This document shows, piece after piece, positions 42,637 to 52,766 of a DNA stretch of 64,000 nucleotides. A model generated the notes under the pieces. That model searched no databases and had not been told where the DNA came from. It was given only the letters and a program-made list of their open reading frames with translations. Source of the DNA: JAVBKU01 sp031553875. Lineage in GTDB: Bacteria; Bacteroidota; Bacteroidia; Bacteroidales; Rikenellaceae. The translations under genes and the position numbers were made by a program. The stretch lies in assembly GCA_031553875.1 (NCBI GenBank), contig JAVBKU010000003.1, forward strand, positions 1-64,000, written 5' to 3'. How positions within the stretch are numbered: position 1 is the stretch's first letter; every line of letters starts with the position of its first letter.

Positions 42637-44103
42637 ATGAAAAAAAATCTTAGACTTATTGCGGCGTTTGCCGCCATCGCCCTGTTGGGCGTGTCATGTT
42701 GTAAGAAGGAGAAAGTCGGCGATAACTGCGGTTACGAATTCATAAACGGCTATCCTACTGAGGCTACCATCCAGAAAGCCTATTACGACGCAGACCTCTC
42801 CCGTGCCATTCAGGCCTACAAATTCTTCTATCCTACGGTTTCCGGCGAGGCCATCCTCGAGGGTAACCTTGCCATCGGCATAAAGCCAAATCTTATATCG
42901 GGGACTCTCGACACCAAACCCCAACAGATAGGTTTCACGCTTAATTCCGATACACCCTATGCTCCGCTGCTGCTCGACCTCTCCGCCGGGCCGATGGTTG
43001 TAGAGTTACCCGCCTCCCCGCTTATCGTGGTGGCGATGGACGTAAATCAGCGCTGGGTGGCCGATATGGGTATCCCGGGACCCGACGCGGGTAAGGGCGG
43101 TAAGCACCTGATCCTGCCTCCGGGCTACAAGGGTAAAGTCCCTGCTTCCGGTTACCATATATGGAATTCGTCGTCCAATAACCTGACCGTGGGTGTCCGC
43201 TCGCTTCCGGTGGGTGGCGACGTGGCTGCTGCCATAGAACGTATGAAGACAGTTAAGATCTATCCGTTCGATTCTAAAGTCAAGGTGGCTTCTTTACAGT
43301 GGATAGACCTCACAGGCAAGCCGCAGAATACTACGCCGCTTGAATGGGAAACTAACATGAAGTTCTGGGAAGTGCTGGCTAAAGTTATAGACCGCGAACC
43401 TGTGGTTGATCTCTACCGTGCTTATTACGGTGAGTTGGCCGTGCTTGGTATCGTTAAGGGTCAGCCTTTCGCTCCCGACGCCCGTATGACGTCTATACTC
43501 GAAAAGGCCGCCAAGATGGCCAATGCTCAGATGAGGGTACAATCGTTCGCCGACCGCCGTCCGGATCGTGTGGCTTGGACTGACCGCCAGTGGGAATGGG
43601 TAGGCCTGTGTCCCGATAACGGTGATTTTAATGCACCTTCATATATCGACCTCACCGCCCGCGAAGTGTGGTTCTACCAGGCAATCGGCGCTTCGCCCGC
43701 CATGTTCCGCCGCCAGGCCGGACAGGGCTCGCTCTACTGGTTGGGCCTTAGGGATAACAGAGGTATTTATGTCGACGGAGCAAAGAATTATAAGATCACT
43801 GTGCCGCAGCCTGTGCCTGCCGGATTGTTCTGGTCGGTAACGGTATACGACTCAGACACCCGCAGCCAGATCGATACCGATCAGGGTTATGCCGCCCTGC
43901 GTTCTATGTTCGAGCTTAAGGGGTTCGCTGCCGAGCCCTCTGTGGACCTATACTTCGGCCCCAATGCCCCTGCAGGTAAGGAAAAGCAGTGGATAAAGAC
44001 CATACCCGGTAAGGGCTGGTTCGTCTACTTCCGTATCTACGGCCCGCAGGCCTCTGCCTTTGACGGCAGTTGGAAACCCGGCAATATCGAGGAAGTGAAG
44101 TAG
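42637..44103 (+). CDS. DUF1254/DUF1214-domain lipoprotein
   Basis: A 488-residue protein with a lipoprotein-type signal (MKKNLRLIAAFAAIALLGVSCCKKEK). DUF1254 covers the first half (AIQAYKFFYPTVSGEAI...) and DUF1214 the end, where YFGPNAPAGKEKQWIKTIPGKGWFVYFRIYGP is a family hallmark. Such proteins occur widely, and their function is unsettled. Two cysteines at the lipobox make lipid attachment likely. A hairpin terminator follows at 44131. Confidence 0.85.
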   Translation: MKKNLRLIAAFAAIALLGVSCCKKEKVGDNCGYEFINGYPTEATIQKAYYDADLSRAIQAYKFFYPTVSGEAILEGNLAIGIKPNLISGTLDTKPQQIGFTLNSDTPYAPLLLDLSAGPMVVELPASPLIVVAMDVNQRWVADMGIPGPDAGKGGKHLILPPGYKGKVPASGYHIWNSSSNNLTVGVRSLPVGGDVAAAIERMKTVKIYPFDSKVKVASLQWIDLTGKPQNTTPLEWETNMKFWEVLAKVIDREPVVDLYRAYYGELAVLGIVKGQPFAPDARMTSILEKAAKMANAQMRVQSFADRRPDRVAWTDRQWEWVGLCPDNGDFNAPSYIDLTAREVWFYQAIGASPAMFRRQAGQGSLYWLGLRDNRGIYVDGAKNYKITVPQPVPAGLFWSVTVYDSDTRSQIDTDQGYAALRSMFELKGFAAEPSVDLYFGPNAPAGKEKQWIKTIPGKGWFVYFRIYGPQASAFDGSWKPGNIEEVK

Positions 44104-44130
44104 CCGGAGAAACATAATATAAACGCGACG

Positions 44131-44168
44131 CGGGCGAGGACCTTACATGGGGCCTCGCCCGTTCTTTA
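44131..44168 (+). terminator. Terminator after the DUF1254 gene
   Basis: CGGGCGAGG (44131-44139) pairs with CCTCGCCCG (44153-44161), then TTCTTTA. The rest of the 296-bp gap to the kinase holds only an AT-rich leader and the kinase promoter. Confidence 0.75.
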
Positions 44169-44346
44169 TATGGAAATACAACCCTATTTATTGTTTTTTG
44201 AAGCACAAAACGAGCTCTGGATTTCGTATTTTTCATTAACAGATTCATGCCTGTTTTCTGCGGAATAACCCCGCTAAATGGCTATATTATAACTCGCGGT
44301 GGTTGTAAATATGTTCGTTAAACGGTAAAATATATGTTTAAATGGG

Positions 44347-44377
44347 TTGATAAAGAATATAATAAATCTTATTTTTG
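44347..44377 (+). promoter_or_regulatory. Promoter of the histidine kinase gene
   Basis: A -33 TTG (44347-44349) and a -7 TATTTTTG (44370-44377) are 20 bases apart. The predicted transcript start falls about 15 bases before the ATG at 44400, which argues against an earlier start at 44334. Confidence 0.6.
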
Positions 44378-44399
44378 TGGGAATAACACCATATACCTC

Positions 44400-46847
44400 A
44401 TGGCGGATAAGAAGAACAAGGGGCTGGATACAAGTTGGTTGCCGGATGAGCTGAAGATATTTTCCGAGATGGAAACTTTGGCCCATATAGGGTGGTGTAT
44501 GGCCGACCATGATGACCAGATGCTCTATTTCTCGGATTATCTGACTAAGGTGTTCCGGCGTGATACCAATTTTTACCCTTTCCCCGAATTCATCGCGCAG
44601 ATGCACCCCGAATATAGCTATCGCCTCGATGACGGTGTGGCTCGCTGGGCTTTCGGAGAGGTGTACGACCAGGTGTATCCCGTGCTCATAGGATCGGAAT
44701 ATGTGTGGTTTCACGCCAAATTCTCTATACCGCACACCGACAGCAGGGGGCATAGCATCTCCTACGGTACGTTGCAGATACTCGAGTCCAGGGATTACGA
44801 ACAGTATACCAACGAGGTCTACAAGGTGCAGTTGAGCGACCTGCTCCAGTCCCAGAAGTATGTTTCCGACCTCCTGCTCAAGCTGCTTCAGGAGAGCAAC
44901 ATCGACAAGATCATACAGGACATACTTTACAATATCATCGAAAAATTCGACGCCGACAGGGCCTATATCTTCTCCTTCGACTACGCCAAGCAGACGCACA
45001 GTTGCGTCTATGAGGTAAATAAGGACGGTATCAGCGCCGAGATCGACGAACTGCAGGATATACCCATCGAGGAGACTAAGTGGTGGTGTACGCAGATGAT
45101 AGAGGACAAGACCGTCATTATCGAGGACCTCGAGACGATCCGCGACGAGCACCCCGTAGAATACCAAACCCTCCATGCGCAAGACATCAATTCGCTTATG
45201 GTGGTGCCGCTTACGTCGAGCAATGGCGTATGGGGATATATAGGTGTCGATATAGTTGGGAAGAAACGAACATGGTATAGCTCTGAACAGGAGTGGTTCC
45301 AGACCGTATCCAACTATATCAGCGTGTGTCTGGAGCTCCACAGAGCGCTATCTGCCGCCCAGCGCAGCGGTGAGACTATGCGCGGCGTGTACCGCGAATT
45401 GCCCATAGGCGTGGGCCTCTACGACGCCAACGGCGATATAGAGGAGATCAACGACGTGACTCTCAAGATATTCGGCATAGAGAACAGGAATAACCTATCG
45501 GGTAATATATTCGATCACCCTCTGCTCACTCCTGCCCAGATCGAAGGCCTGCGCAGAGGTGAGGGGCTTACCGCCGATATCAGCCATACCTTTACCGACA
45601 AGACGAGGGCGTTCTACGGCAGTAAATTTATAGGACATAAGGACTTGTCGATCAAGTGTACCATCCTTTACGGCGAGGGAGGCAGGATTGAGCACTACCT
45701 GATGATGATCATCGACAACACCGCCCTGCTCGAAGCCCACAGGAAGGCCCACGAATCACAGGTGAGGTTCGACGCCATATCCGAGTTTGCAGAGGTGGGT
45801 ATATACAGGATGGACTTGACCACCAGAAAATTCTTCGCCAATAAGCAGTGGTATAAAAATATGTCCCTCACTCCCCCCGAAGATGGTGACGATGAGATAT
45901 ATGCCGATAAGTATTTCTCGGTGCTGGCTCCTGAAGATGCACAGGAGTTCAAAGATTACGTCGAGCGGTTTAAGAATGGCGAGCTAAAGCACTTCAAGCA
46001 GATGATAAAAGTGCGCGATGGGGAGGGGTGGAGATACCTGAGCTGTGTGAATATGGTAGCTGAGGACGAAAATGGATCCGGCCACTTCGTTATAGCCGGT
46101 CTTAATGACAATATCACCGAGTCGAAACTTGCAGAATTTAAGCTTATCGAGGCTAAGGCCAGAGCCGAGGAGAGCGACCGCCTCAAGTCGGCGTTCTTGG
46201 CCAATATGAGCCACGAGATACGTACGCCGCTCAATGCTATCGTGGGTTTCTCGAGTATTCTGGCCGAGGCCGACGATCCCGCCGAGCGCGACAAGTTCGT
46301 AGAAATAATACAGCGCAATAACGAACAACTCCTGCAGCTTATCGCCGACATCCTCGACCTCTCGAAGATCGAGGCGGGGGTTATCGACGTGTCATACGGC
46401 GACGTGGAGATCAACACGCTGTGCGCCGAAGTAGTGGGTACTATGGCCGTGAAGGCGCCGGAGGGTGTGACGATGAAATTCGTGTCGAAAGGCACCCCAG
46501 TTCATATAAATACCGACCGTAACCGCCTCACGCAGGTACTGTCCAACTTCCTGGGCAATGCCGTCAAGTTCACCCGGGAGGGGACGATCACCCTCGGTTA
46601 TGTCGCCGATGGCAAGTGGGTGGAATTCTCCGTGAAAGATACGGGGATCGGCATGAGCAGCGAGGAGACCAATACCGTGTTCGAGCGTTTTGTCAAGTTC
46701 AACGATTTCGTATCCGGGACCGGGCTCGGACTCTCGATCTGCAAGGTCATCGCCGAGAAGTTAGGTGGCAGCGTGGGTGTGGATTCGGAACAGGGCAAAG
46801 GGTCGCGTTTCTGGATACGCCTGCCTTATCTCGACGTTCCGGCGTAG
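44400..46847 (+). CDS. PAS/GAF sensor histidine kinase
   Basis: An 815-residue cytoplasmic or peripheral sensor kinase; no membrane segment is seen. An N-terminal PAS-like region (about 20-130) is followed by a GAF domain (about 150-330, FDADRAYIFSFDYAK and SLMVVPLTSSNGVWGYIG). Two further PAS domains begin near LPIGVGLYDANG and EVGIYRMDLTTRK. The HisKA motif is LANMSHEIRTPLNAIVGF (His for phosphorylation). The ATP-binding motifs are NFLGNAVKFT, VKDTGIGM and GTGLGLSICKV. No receiver domain and no adjacent response regulator are present, so its partner must be elsewhere. Confidence 0.9.
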   Translation: MADKKNKGLDTSWLPDELKIFSEMETLAHIGWCMADHDDQMLYFSDYLTKVFRRDTNFYPFPEFIAQMHPEYSYRLDDGVARWAFGEVYDQVYPVLIGSEYVWFHAKFSIPHTDSRGHSISYGTLQILESRDYEQYTNEVYKVQLSDLLQSQKYVSDLLLKLLQESNIDKIIQDILYNIIEKFDADRAYIFSFDYAKQTHSCVYEVNKDGISAEIDELQDIPIEETKWWCTQMIEDKTVIIEDLETIRDEHPVEYQTLHAQDINSLMVVPLTSSNGVWGYIGVDIVGKKRTWYSSEQEWFQTVSNYISVCLELHRALSAAQRSGETMRGVYRELPIGVGLYDANGDIEEINDVTLKIFGIENRNNLSGNIFDHPLLTPAQIEGLRRGEGLTADISHTFTDKTRAFYGSKFIGHKDLSIKCTILYGEGGRIEHYLMMIIDNTALLEAHRKAHESQVRFDAISEFAEVGIYRMDLTTRKFFANKQWYKNMSLTPPEDGDDEIYADKYFSVLAPEDAQEFKDYVERFKNGELKHFKQMIKVRDGEGWRYLSCVNMVAEDENGSGHFVIAGLNDNITESKLAEFKLIEAKARAEESDRLKSAFLANMSHEIRTPLNAIVGFSSILAEADDPAERDKFVEIIQRNNEQLLQLIADILDLSKIEAGVIDVSYGDVEINTLCAEVVGTMAVKAPEGVTMKFVSKGTPVHINTDRNRLTQVLSNFLGNAVKFTREGTITLGYVADGKWVEFSVKDTGIGMSSEETNTVFERFVKFNDFVSGTGLGLSICKVIAEKLGGSVGVDSEQGKGSRFWIRLPYLDVPA

Positions 46848-46871
46848 GGTGATATTATAATACGAGTATAC

Positions 46872-46910
46872 AATTACGGCCGCAGCTTATCGCTGCGGCC
46901 GTAATTTATT
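46872..46910 (+). terminator. Terminator after the kinase gene
   Basis: AATTACGGCCGCAGC and GCTGCGGCCGTAATT form a perfect 15-bp stem with loop TTATC, then TATTG. It can act for both convergent genes. Confidence 0.75.
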
Positions 46911-46959
46911 GTCTGGGCCTGCGTTTCTTATTTTGGCATTCCTTGGGAATTTTTTCTTA

Positions 46960-46985
46960 GTACCTTTTGATCACGCAAAAGGTAC
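46960..46985. repeat. Solo inverted repeat GTACCTTTTG/CAAAAGGTAC
   Basis: The arm is identical to the end of family B copy 2. It lies in the convergent gap between the kinase and the TolC-like gene. Confidence 0.7.
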
Positions 46986-47046
46986 AGCCAAAGGAGATCC
47001 ATATATTCGTGCGGGCCACTTCGATATTCCTAATCCCGCAAACAGG

Positions 47047-48462
47047 TTAATTATCCGTAATCTGCTTATACCTCAGGGCCTTGATCTGGTAATCGCTGTA
47101 GGCGTCGCTGTGCATGTTCATGCTCTGGCGGTATAGAGTCTGGGCGTCGAGCAGGTCGGTCAGGGGTAGGGTGCCGGCTTTATAGGAGTTGTCCACGATA
47201 CGCAGGTTCTCTGTGGCCGAAACGATGGATTTCTCGGCTAAGAGTATCTGCTTATGAGCCTCCACCAGCTCGTTCCACGTCTGGCTTATCTCCACAGCCA
47301 TTAGCTCGATGGCGTTGGCCTTCTCGTTCTCGGCCTGCTGCTCCATGTACTTGTTATGCCTGCGGGCGTGGCTGCCTCCCCACCATGCGGATATGGGGAT
47401 TGACACCGTGGCGTAGACCACCGCGGCGTTGTTCGATTTGTCCAGCAGGTCGTTGTAGAGGTAGCCTCCGCCCACTCCCATCGACGGTAGGCGTTCTCCG
47501 CCCGATATCTTTGTACGGAGCTTTGCGGCGTTGACATTCTGGTCGAGAAGCTTGGCCTCGGTACGCTGCCCTGCTGCATCGAAGGCGTCGCGGTAAAGGG
47601 ACTCCGGCTTGGTGTAGGACGCGCCCATAGCATTCCTATTCGCACTTTCCGCTTCACTCGCACTCACCGATCCTGTCGTCCCCGTCGCGCCTACACCTGC
47701 CGGAGTATAATCTATATCGAAGGTACCCATATCTGCCCCCACGAACTGAGCCAACAGCATGCGGCTGACCCTGATGCCGTTCTCCACCTTGAGGCGGCCG
47801 CTCTCCACCTCCTGCATCTTGAGTTCCACGCGAAGCAGGTCGTTGCGGTTGGCAAGGCCAGTCTTAACGGCCATATCCACATCCTTGTGAAGCCCAGAGA
47901 GCATATCTTCGAGCGCGGTGATGGTCGAAAGTTTCTCCCGCAGGTTTACTATCTGCCAGAAGTAGGTATGGGTTTTGAGCACCACCTCGTCCTGCGTGAG
48001 TTCGAGCTTGAGCTGCGATGCCTCCTCGCCGACTTTGGCCAGCTTGTTTCCCTTCACTATGCGCCCCCCGGCGAATATGGGTTGGGTGGCGGTCACCGCA
48101 GCTACGGTCCCGTTCTTCATCATTGACACGGGTATGGTCGAGGGTATCGCTCCCAACAGGGCAGGGGGCAAGGCCGCCGCTATCTCGGGCGAGATGATAC
48201 TCCCCGGGTTGAGGTTGGTCTGCAGCAGGCCGTGGTTGGCATTGAAGTAGCCGCCCATGCCGTTTACCATCGGGAAGTAGTTGGTGAACGCCTCCTTGCG
48301 GGTCTGCGACGCGGCGCTTATGTCGAGCTTGCTGTTCTTGATGCGGTAGTTGTTCTCTGTTGCCATCTTCTCGCAGTCGGCGAGCGTATAGCGGGTCTGG
48401 GCGGAGAGGCCGCAGATGCAGAGCGAGAACACTCCGGCTATGGCTATATTTCTTATATTCAT
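47047..48462 (-). CDS. TolC-family outer-membrane efflux protein
   Basis: A 471-residue protein with a signal peptide (MNIRNIAIAGVFSLCICGLSA). Two repeats of the outer membrane efflux protein fold begin with YTLADCEKMATENNYRIKNSKLDI and later LTDLLDAQTLYRQSMNMHSDAYSDYQIKAL. These pack as coiled helices in a trimer spanning the periplasm. A Gly/Ser/Thr-rich insert (VGATGTTGSVSASEAES) lies near residue 270. Its start overlaps the permease stop by 4 bases, and it is the last gene of a three-gene RND operon. Confidence 0.92.
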   Translation of the reverse strand: MNIRNIAIAGVFSLCICGLSAQTRYTLADCEKMATENNYRIKNSKLDISAASQTRKEAFTNYFPMVNGMGGYFNANHGLLQTNLNPGSIISPEIAAALPPALLGAIPSTIPVSMMKNGTVAAVTATQPIFAGGRIVKGNKLAKVGEEASQLKLELTQDEVVLKTHTYFWQIVNLREKLSTITALEDMLSGLHKDVDMAVKTGLANRNDLLRVELKMQEVESGRLKVENGIRVSRMLLAQFVGADMGTFDIDYTPAGVGATGTTGSVSASEAESANRNAMGASYTKPESLYRDAFDAAGQRTEAKLLDQNVNAAKLRTKISGGERLPSMGVGGGYLYNDLLDKSNNAAVVYATVSIPISAWWGGSHARRHNKYMEQQAENEKANAIELMAVEISQTWNELVEAHKQILLAEKSIVSATENLRIVDNSYKAGTLPLTDLLDAQTLYRQSMNMHSDAYSDYQIKALRYKQITDN

Positions 48463-51400
48463 GACTGTACGGCTTTAATTTTGTCGTCCTCGCCGCGGTA
48501 TGTGAACCAATACATCAGCGGGAGCATATAGAGGATAAGTATCATCGAGATCATTGTGCCGAAGCAGATGACAGTTCCCATGGGGCACCACAGCGGGCTG
48601 CGGTGGATGATCATCGGGATCACGCCCATCGACGCGGCGGCAGAGGTGAGGAATATGGGCCTCATCCTGCGCTTGCCGGCCTCGATGCAGGCTTCCATCA
48701 CCTTGTAGCCGTGTTTGTGGCGCAGTTCCTCGGTATAATCGTACATGATGATGCCGTTACGCACGATAATACCGATAAGACTCACCACGCCCAGCACACC
48801 CGTGATACTGAAGTCGAGTCCCAGGAGCTTGAGGCCTATCGCCCCGCCCAGGATGCTCAGCAGTGTAGAGGAGAGCACCAACCCCGCCAGCGACACCTTC
48901 TTGAAGTGGAATACAAGGATGAAGAAGATGATAAGGATCGCTATCACGAGACCGCCGATAATGCCCGGCAACTTATCTGTATGAAAATCCTTCACCCCGC
49001 CGTAGGCTACGGCTATACCTGCGGGCGCGGAGCCATCCTTCTGCATGCGATCTATTATCGACTCCACTTTCGACTGCATTTTGTTGATATTCTCGCCGCG
49101 ATTCAAATCGGCATACACCGACATGGTACGGATGCCGTTGCGGCGCACGATCTGGCCCTGGTTCCAGTCGGCCGATACGGTGGCTATCTGCCGCAGGGGA
49201 ACAGCAGGGGAGAGCAGGCCCGACACGTATTCGTCGGCCACGTCGCCGGTCACGGGGTCTTTTTTATCCCATTTTGATTTCAGCACCACCGGCACGGCGT
49301 AGTCGTCCTCCCACAGCGTGGTCACGGGCATGCCGCCGTAGCGCGCGGCAAGGCTGACGCCCAGGATCGATTCGCTGATACCCAGCCTATTGGCTTCCAC
49401 GGGGTCGAGGGCGATGTTAACTCCCGGCAGCATTTCCTCGAAGTTGGAGTAGGTGCGAAGCACCCTGCCGTCCCTCTTGAGTTCCGCCATGAGGCTATCG
49501 CCCATGCGGCGCAGGTCGCCGAGATTATCGCTCGACAGGCGTACCTCTATATCCGCGTCGACCCCCGCCTGGTAGTCGAGCTGCTTGAATTTGACGAACG
49601 CATTGGGGTAGCGGTAGGCGTAGAGTGAGGCGTACTCGTCGAGCATCTCCACCGTGGCCTCGTTCGAGGAGGTATTGACGATGAACTGCGCGAAGTTAGA
49701 TCCGCCTAACTTGGGAGCGTATATGGCGTGGAATCGGGGCGATCCGGTACCTATAAAGGCCGATACCGACTCCACGCGTGTATCCTTTTCGAGCAAGGCT
49801 TCCATGTCGCGGGCCACCGCCTCGGTCTCATCTAAGGGACTGCCCTGTGGCAGGTATATCTCCACGGCGAACTGGTCGCGCTCGGCGAACGGCATCAATT
49901 TCAACGGCAGGGTGAGCGAGAGGCCGATACCCACGAGTACCGACGCGATGCCCGCCCAGAGGAACGTCTTTGGGTAGCGGAATACGGTCTCGATGAACTT
50001 GTCGTACGATCCCTGCACCCTGTCCAGCAGCGATTTGTGCGCGGGTTTGTCCGATTTATTGTCCTCTTTTTTCAGCCCATAGCGAATGAACAGGTACTGG
50101 AAGTAGGGTATTATGAGTATCGCCACCAGCAGTGACACGCTGAGGGTCAGCAGTATAGTCCAAGGGAACGAGCGGATGAAATCGTTGAATTGGCCCGTGA
50201 GCGTGAACAGGAACGGGAAGAAGGTGATGCCGATGGCGAGCGTGGCCGAGAATATGGCCTTGAGGTACTCTTTCGTCCCGGCGATCGACGCCTCCCAGCG
50301 CGGCATGCCGTGGTCGAGCTTCTCTATATAGTCGTCGATGATAACTATAGAGTTGTCCACGATCATCCCCAGTACCACGATCAGTGCCGCGAGGGTCACG
50401 GTGTTGAGCTCGATGCCGAACATGTACATCATCCCCAGAGAGATGAATATGGTGATAGGGATAGACGATGCCGCCACCCCCGCCACACGCAGCGGCAACA
50501 GTACCATGGTCACGATTATCACCGCCCCTATGGCCATCAGCAGCTCCTTGAGGAACGAGGTGGTCGAGTCATTTACCACGCGCGGCTGGTCGACGATGCG
50601 TTCTATCTTTATGTCGGCGGGAATGGTCTGTTCGAATTCGGCCATCACCTTGTCGACCTCCTGCCCGTACTCCACGATGTTATACCCCTCGCGCATCTCG
50701 GCCGAGAGGATAAGGCATTTCACGCCCTTGTATGTGGTGTAGCTCTTGGGAGCGGGATATTCGCGCGCCACGGTGGCCACGTCCTTCAGGCGTATGTAGT
50801 TGCCCGAGGGGTCGGAGTACACTATCTGTTCCTCGAGGTCGCGCTCGCTTAAGAACGGGCGTGAGATGTGTATGGGAGCGTTTATGTCGGGGTTGTCGAC
50901 CTTGCCCGCGGGGACTATCAGCCCCTTGGTGAGCAGGGTACGGTACAGGCCCAGGATGTTGATGCCGTAGGTGGCGATCTTCTCCTTCTCGAGGTAGATG
51001 CTTATCTGCTCGTTCTGAGCGCCGTAGAGGCGGAGGTTCGACACCGACTCGATAGAGCGCAGGCGGTCTTCGAGGTCCTCCATATATTTCTGGAGTTGGC
51101 GGTAGGTCTTGGTCTCCGACTGCATGGAGATGAGCAGGGCCGAGGTGTCGCCGAAGTCGTCGTTGGCGATCACGGCCAGCACGCCAGGAGGCAGTTGGCT
51201 CTTAAACAGCGTGAGGCCGTGCTTTATCTTCGACCACACCTCGTCTTTATTGTTCACATTGTCGTTGAGTTCCACGAACACGTACACTACGCCGTCCCTC
51301 GACAGGGAGTAGGTGCCCGATTTCTTCACCTCCTTATAAGTAAAGAGGAAGCGTTCGAGGGGCTTGGTAAGTTGCTCCTCCACCTCGGAGGACGTAGCCC

Positions 51401-51569
51401 CGGGATACACTCCCGCCACCACGCCCTGGCGTATGGTGAACACCGGGAACTCCTGCTTGGGCATATGCCAGAGGGCGTATACGCCGAACAGCACGAGCAT
51501 ACCCGTGATCATCAGCACTATTCTGTGATGCTTCATCGCCCATGCGATGGCGCCTTTGGTCTCTTTCAT
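48459..51569 (-). CDS. RND-family efflux permease
   Basis: A 1036-residue inner-membrane pump with 12 transmembrane helices and two large periplasmic loops, the size of AcrB-type proteins. The end of helix 1 is MPKQEFPVF (xPxEFP). VVLGMIVDNSIVIIDDYIEKLD in helix 4 holds the charged proton-relay residues (usually D-D; here the relay reads V-D-N-S-I-V). FFPFLFTLTGQFNDF follows. It drives export with the adaptor (51583) and the TolC-like protein (47047). The substrate is unknown. Confidence 0.94.
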   Translation of the reverse strand: MKETKGAIAWAMKHHRIVLMITGMLVLFGVYALWHMPKQEFPVFTIRQGVVAGVYPGATSSEVEEQLTKPLERFLFTYKEVKKSGTYSLSRDGVVYVFVELNDNVNNKDEVWSKIKHGLTLFKSQLPPGVLAVIANDDFGDTSALLISMQSETKTYRQLQKYMEDLEDRLRSIESVSNLRLYGAQNEQISIYLEKEKIATYGINILGLYRTLLTKGLIVPAGKVDNPDINAPIHISRPFLSERDLEEQIVYSDPSGNYIRLKDVATVAREYPAPKSYTTYKGVKCLILSAEMREGYNIVEYGQEVDKVMAEFEQTIPADIKIERIVDQPRVVNDSTTSFLKELLMAIGAVIIVTMVLLPLRVAGVAASSIPITIFISLGMMYMFGIELNTVTLAALIVVLGMIVDNSIVIIDDYIEKLDHGMPRWEASIAGTKEYLKAIFSATLAIGITFFPFLFTLTGQFNDFIRSFPWTILLTLSVSLLVAILIIPYFQYLFIRYGLKKEDNKSDKPAHKSLLDRVQGSYDKFIETVFRYPKTFLWAGIASVLVGIGLSLTLPLKLMPFAERDQFAVEIYLPQGSPLDETEAVARDMEALLEKDTRVESVSAFIGTGSPRFHAIYAPKLGGSNFAQFIVNTSSNEATVEMLDEYASLYAYRYPNAFVKFKQLDYQAGVDADIEVRLSSDNLGDLRRMGDSLMAELKRDGRVLRTYSNFEEMLPGVNIALDPVEANRLGISESILGVSLAARYGGMPVTTLWEDDYAVPVVLKSKWDKKDPVTGDVADEYVSGLLSPAVPLRQIATVSADWNQGQIVRRNGIRTMSVYADLNRGENINKMQSKVESIIDRMQKDGSAPAGIAVAYGGVKDFHTDKLPGIIGGLVIAILIIFFILVFHFKKVSLAGLVLSSTLLSILGGAIGLKLLGLDFSITGVLGVVSLIGIIVRNGIIMYDYTEELRHKHGYKVMEACIEAGKRRMRPIFLTSAAASMGVIPMIIHRSPLWCPMGTVICFGTMISMILILYMLPLMYWFTYRGEDDKIKAVQS

Positions 51570-51582
51570 ATCCGCACCCCCG

Positions 51583-52632
51583 TTAGTTGTTATCCACGCT
51601 GACCTTTATTCCCGGGCTTATATTCTGGTAGCCCTCGGTTATAAGCTCGTCGCCCTCGTTGAGCCCGCCGGTGATTATCACGTCGTTGCCCGAAAGCCCG
51701 TCGGTGGTAACTTCCCTTACCACGGCCTTGCTGTCGCCGTCCCTGAGCCATACGAACTTCCTCTCGCCGGCGTCGATCTGTACCGACTTGACAGGGATGG
51801 ACATGAGCTTAGTAGTCCCCGCTGCCGGCTTCGCCCCGGCGATATAGGCCTTGCACACCATGCCGGGCATAAGGTCGAGCTCCTTGTTGGCTACCTTCGC
51901 CCTCGCGCTGTATGTATGGGATATGGGGTGGGCAGCCACGCCTTTTTCCACGATCCTGCCCTTGAATGTCTTACCTCCGAGCGCCGATACTGTTATGCGG
52001 CACTCCTGACCCGGCACGATATCGGATATCTCATGTTCCGGAATGGCAATTTTCACCTTTACGGAACTTATCTCCACGATATTGCAAACGGGCGAGCCGG
52101 GCATCACATTGGCCCCGGCGTCGATATGGCGCTTGCCCACAATGCCCGAGAAGGGAGCTTTAAGGTCGCAGTCGGCGAGGTTTTTACCGGCCACGCGCTC
52201 CGCCGAACGAGCCTGTTCGAGCGCCGTCTTGGCCTCCATGAACTTTATATCTGGCAGGCTGTTGTTGTCGTGCATCTGCTTGAGCCTGTCGTAGGCGTCC
52301 TGCGCACGGGCGAGAGTGGCCTTGGCGGCATCGTGGATGCTACGCAGGGAGGTAGCGTCGATGCGGGCCAGGAGGTCGCCCTTGCGGACCTTTTGCCCTT
52401 CTTGCACGAATATTTGTTCTACATTACCTCCTACGAGGAAGCTCTCGTCCACGGAGAGATCGCCCTCCACCTCGCCTATATACTCGCGGCTCGCGGACTC
52501 GGAGGCATAACCGACGGTCATGGTCTTCACGGGAACTACGCGTTCCACATTCTCATTATTGCTTTTTTGAGCGCATCCGCTTGCTGTCAGGGCTATGGCC
52601 AGAAGGCAGGCCAGGGATATCCTGTTTGTCAT
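51583..52632 (-). CDS. RND efflux periplasmic adaptor (HlyD-like)
   Basis: A 349-residue protein with a lipoprotein signal (MTNRISLACLLAIALTASGC). It carries a barrel-sandwich region (GNVEQIFVQEGQKVRKGDLLARID), an alpha hairpin (about 95-150), and KAPFSGIVGKRHIDAGANVMPGSPV as the second half of the lipoyl fold, then beta-barrel and membrane-proximal domains. It is the first gene of the operon, with 13 bases to the permease. The AraC regulator is encoded divergently about 180 bases upstream. Confidence 0.93.
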   Translation of the reverse strand: MTNRISLACLLAIALTASGCAQKSNNENVERVVPVKTMTVGYASESASREYIGEVEGDLSVDESFLVGGNVEQIFVQEGQKVRKGDLLARIDATSLRSIHDAAKATLARAQDAYDRLKQMHDNNSLPDIKFMEAKTALEQARSAERVAGKNLADCDLKAPFSGIVGKRHIDAGANVMPGSPVCNIVEISSVKVKIAIPEHEISDIVPGQECRITVSALGGKTFKGRIVEKGVAAHPISHTYSARAKVANKELDLMPGMVCKAYIAGAKPAAGTTKLMSIPVKSVQIDAGERKFVWLRDGDSKAVVREVTTDGLSGNDVIITGGLNEGDELITEGYQNISPGIKVSVDNN

Positions 52633-52766
52633 ATATTTAGTGTTTTTAGTTGACTTGTTTTTCTAAAGTACAAAATAGGGGTCTTTCGGGTAGTTTATAA
52701 ATAGCTAAAATTAGAAATAAATGTTCTTAAAGTCGAATTTTGTACCAAATGCCAAATATTTGTTAT

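Noticed and set aside
51547..52653. Long plus-strand ORF opposite the adaptor and permease genes
   Set aside because: It is an antisense shadow of clearly conserved RND genes in G+C-rich DNA and has no recognisable domain.
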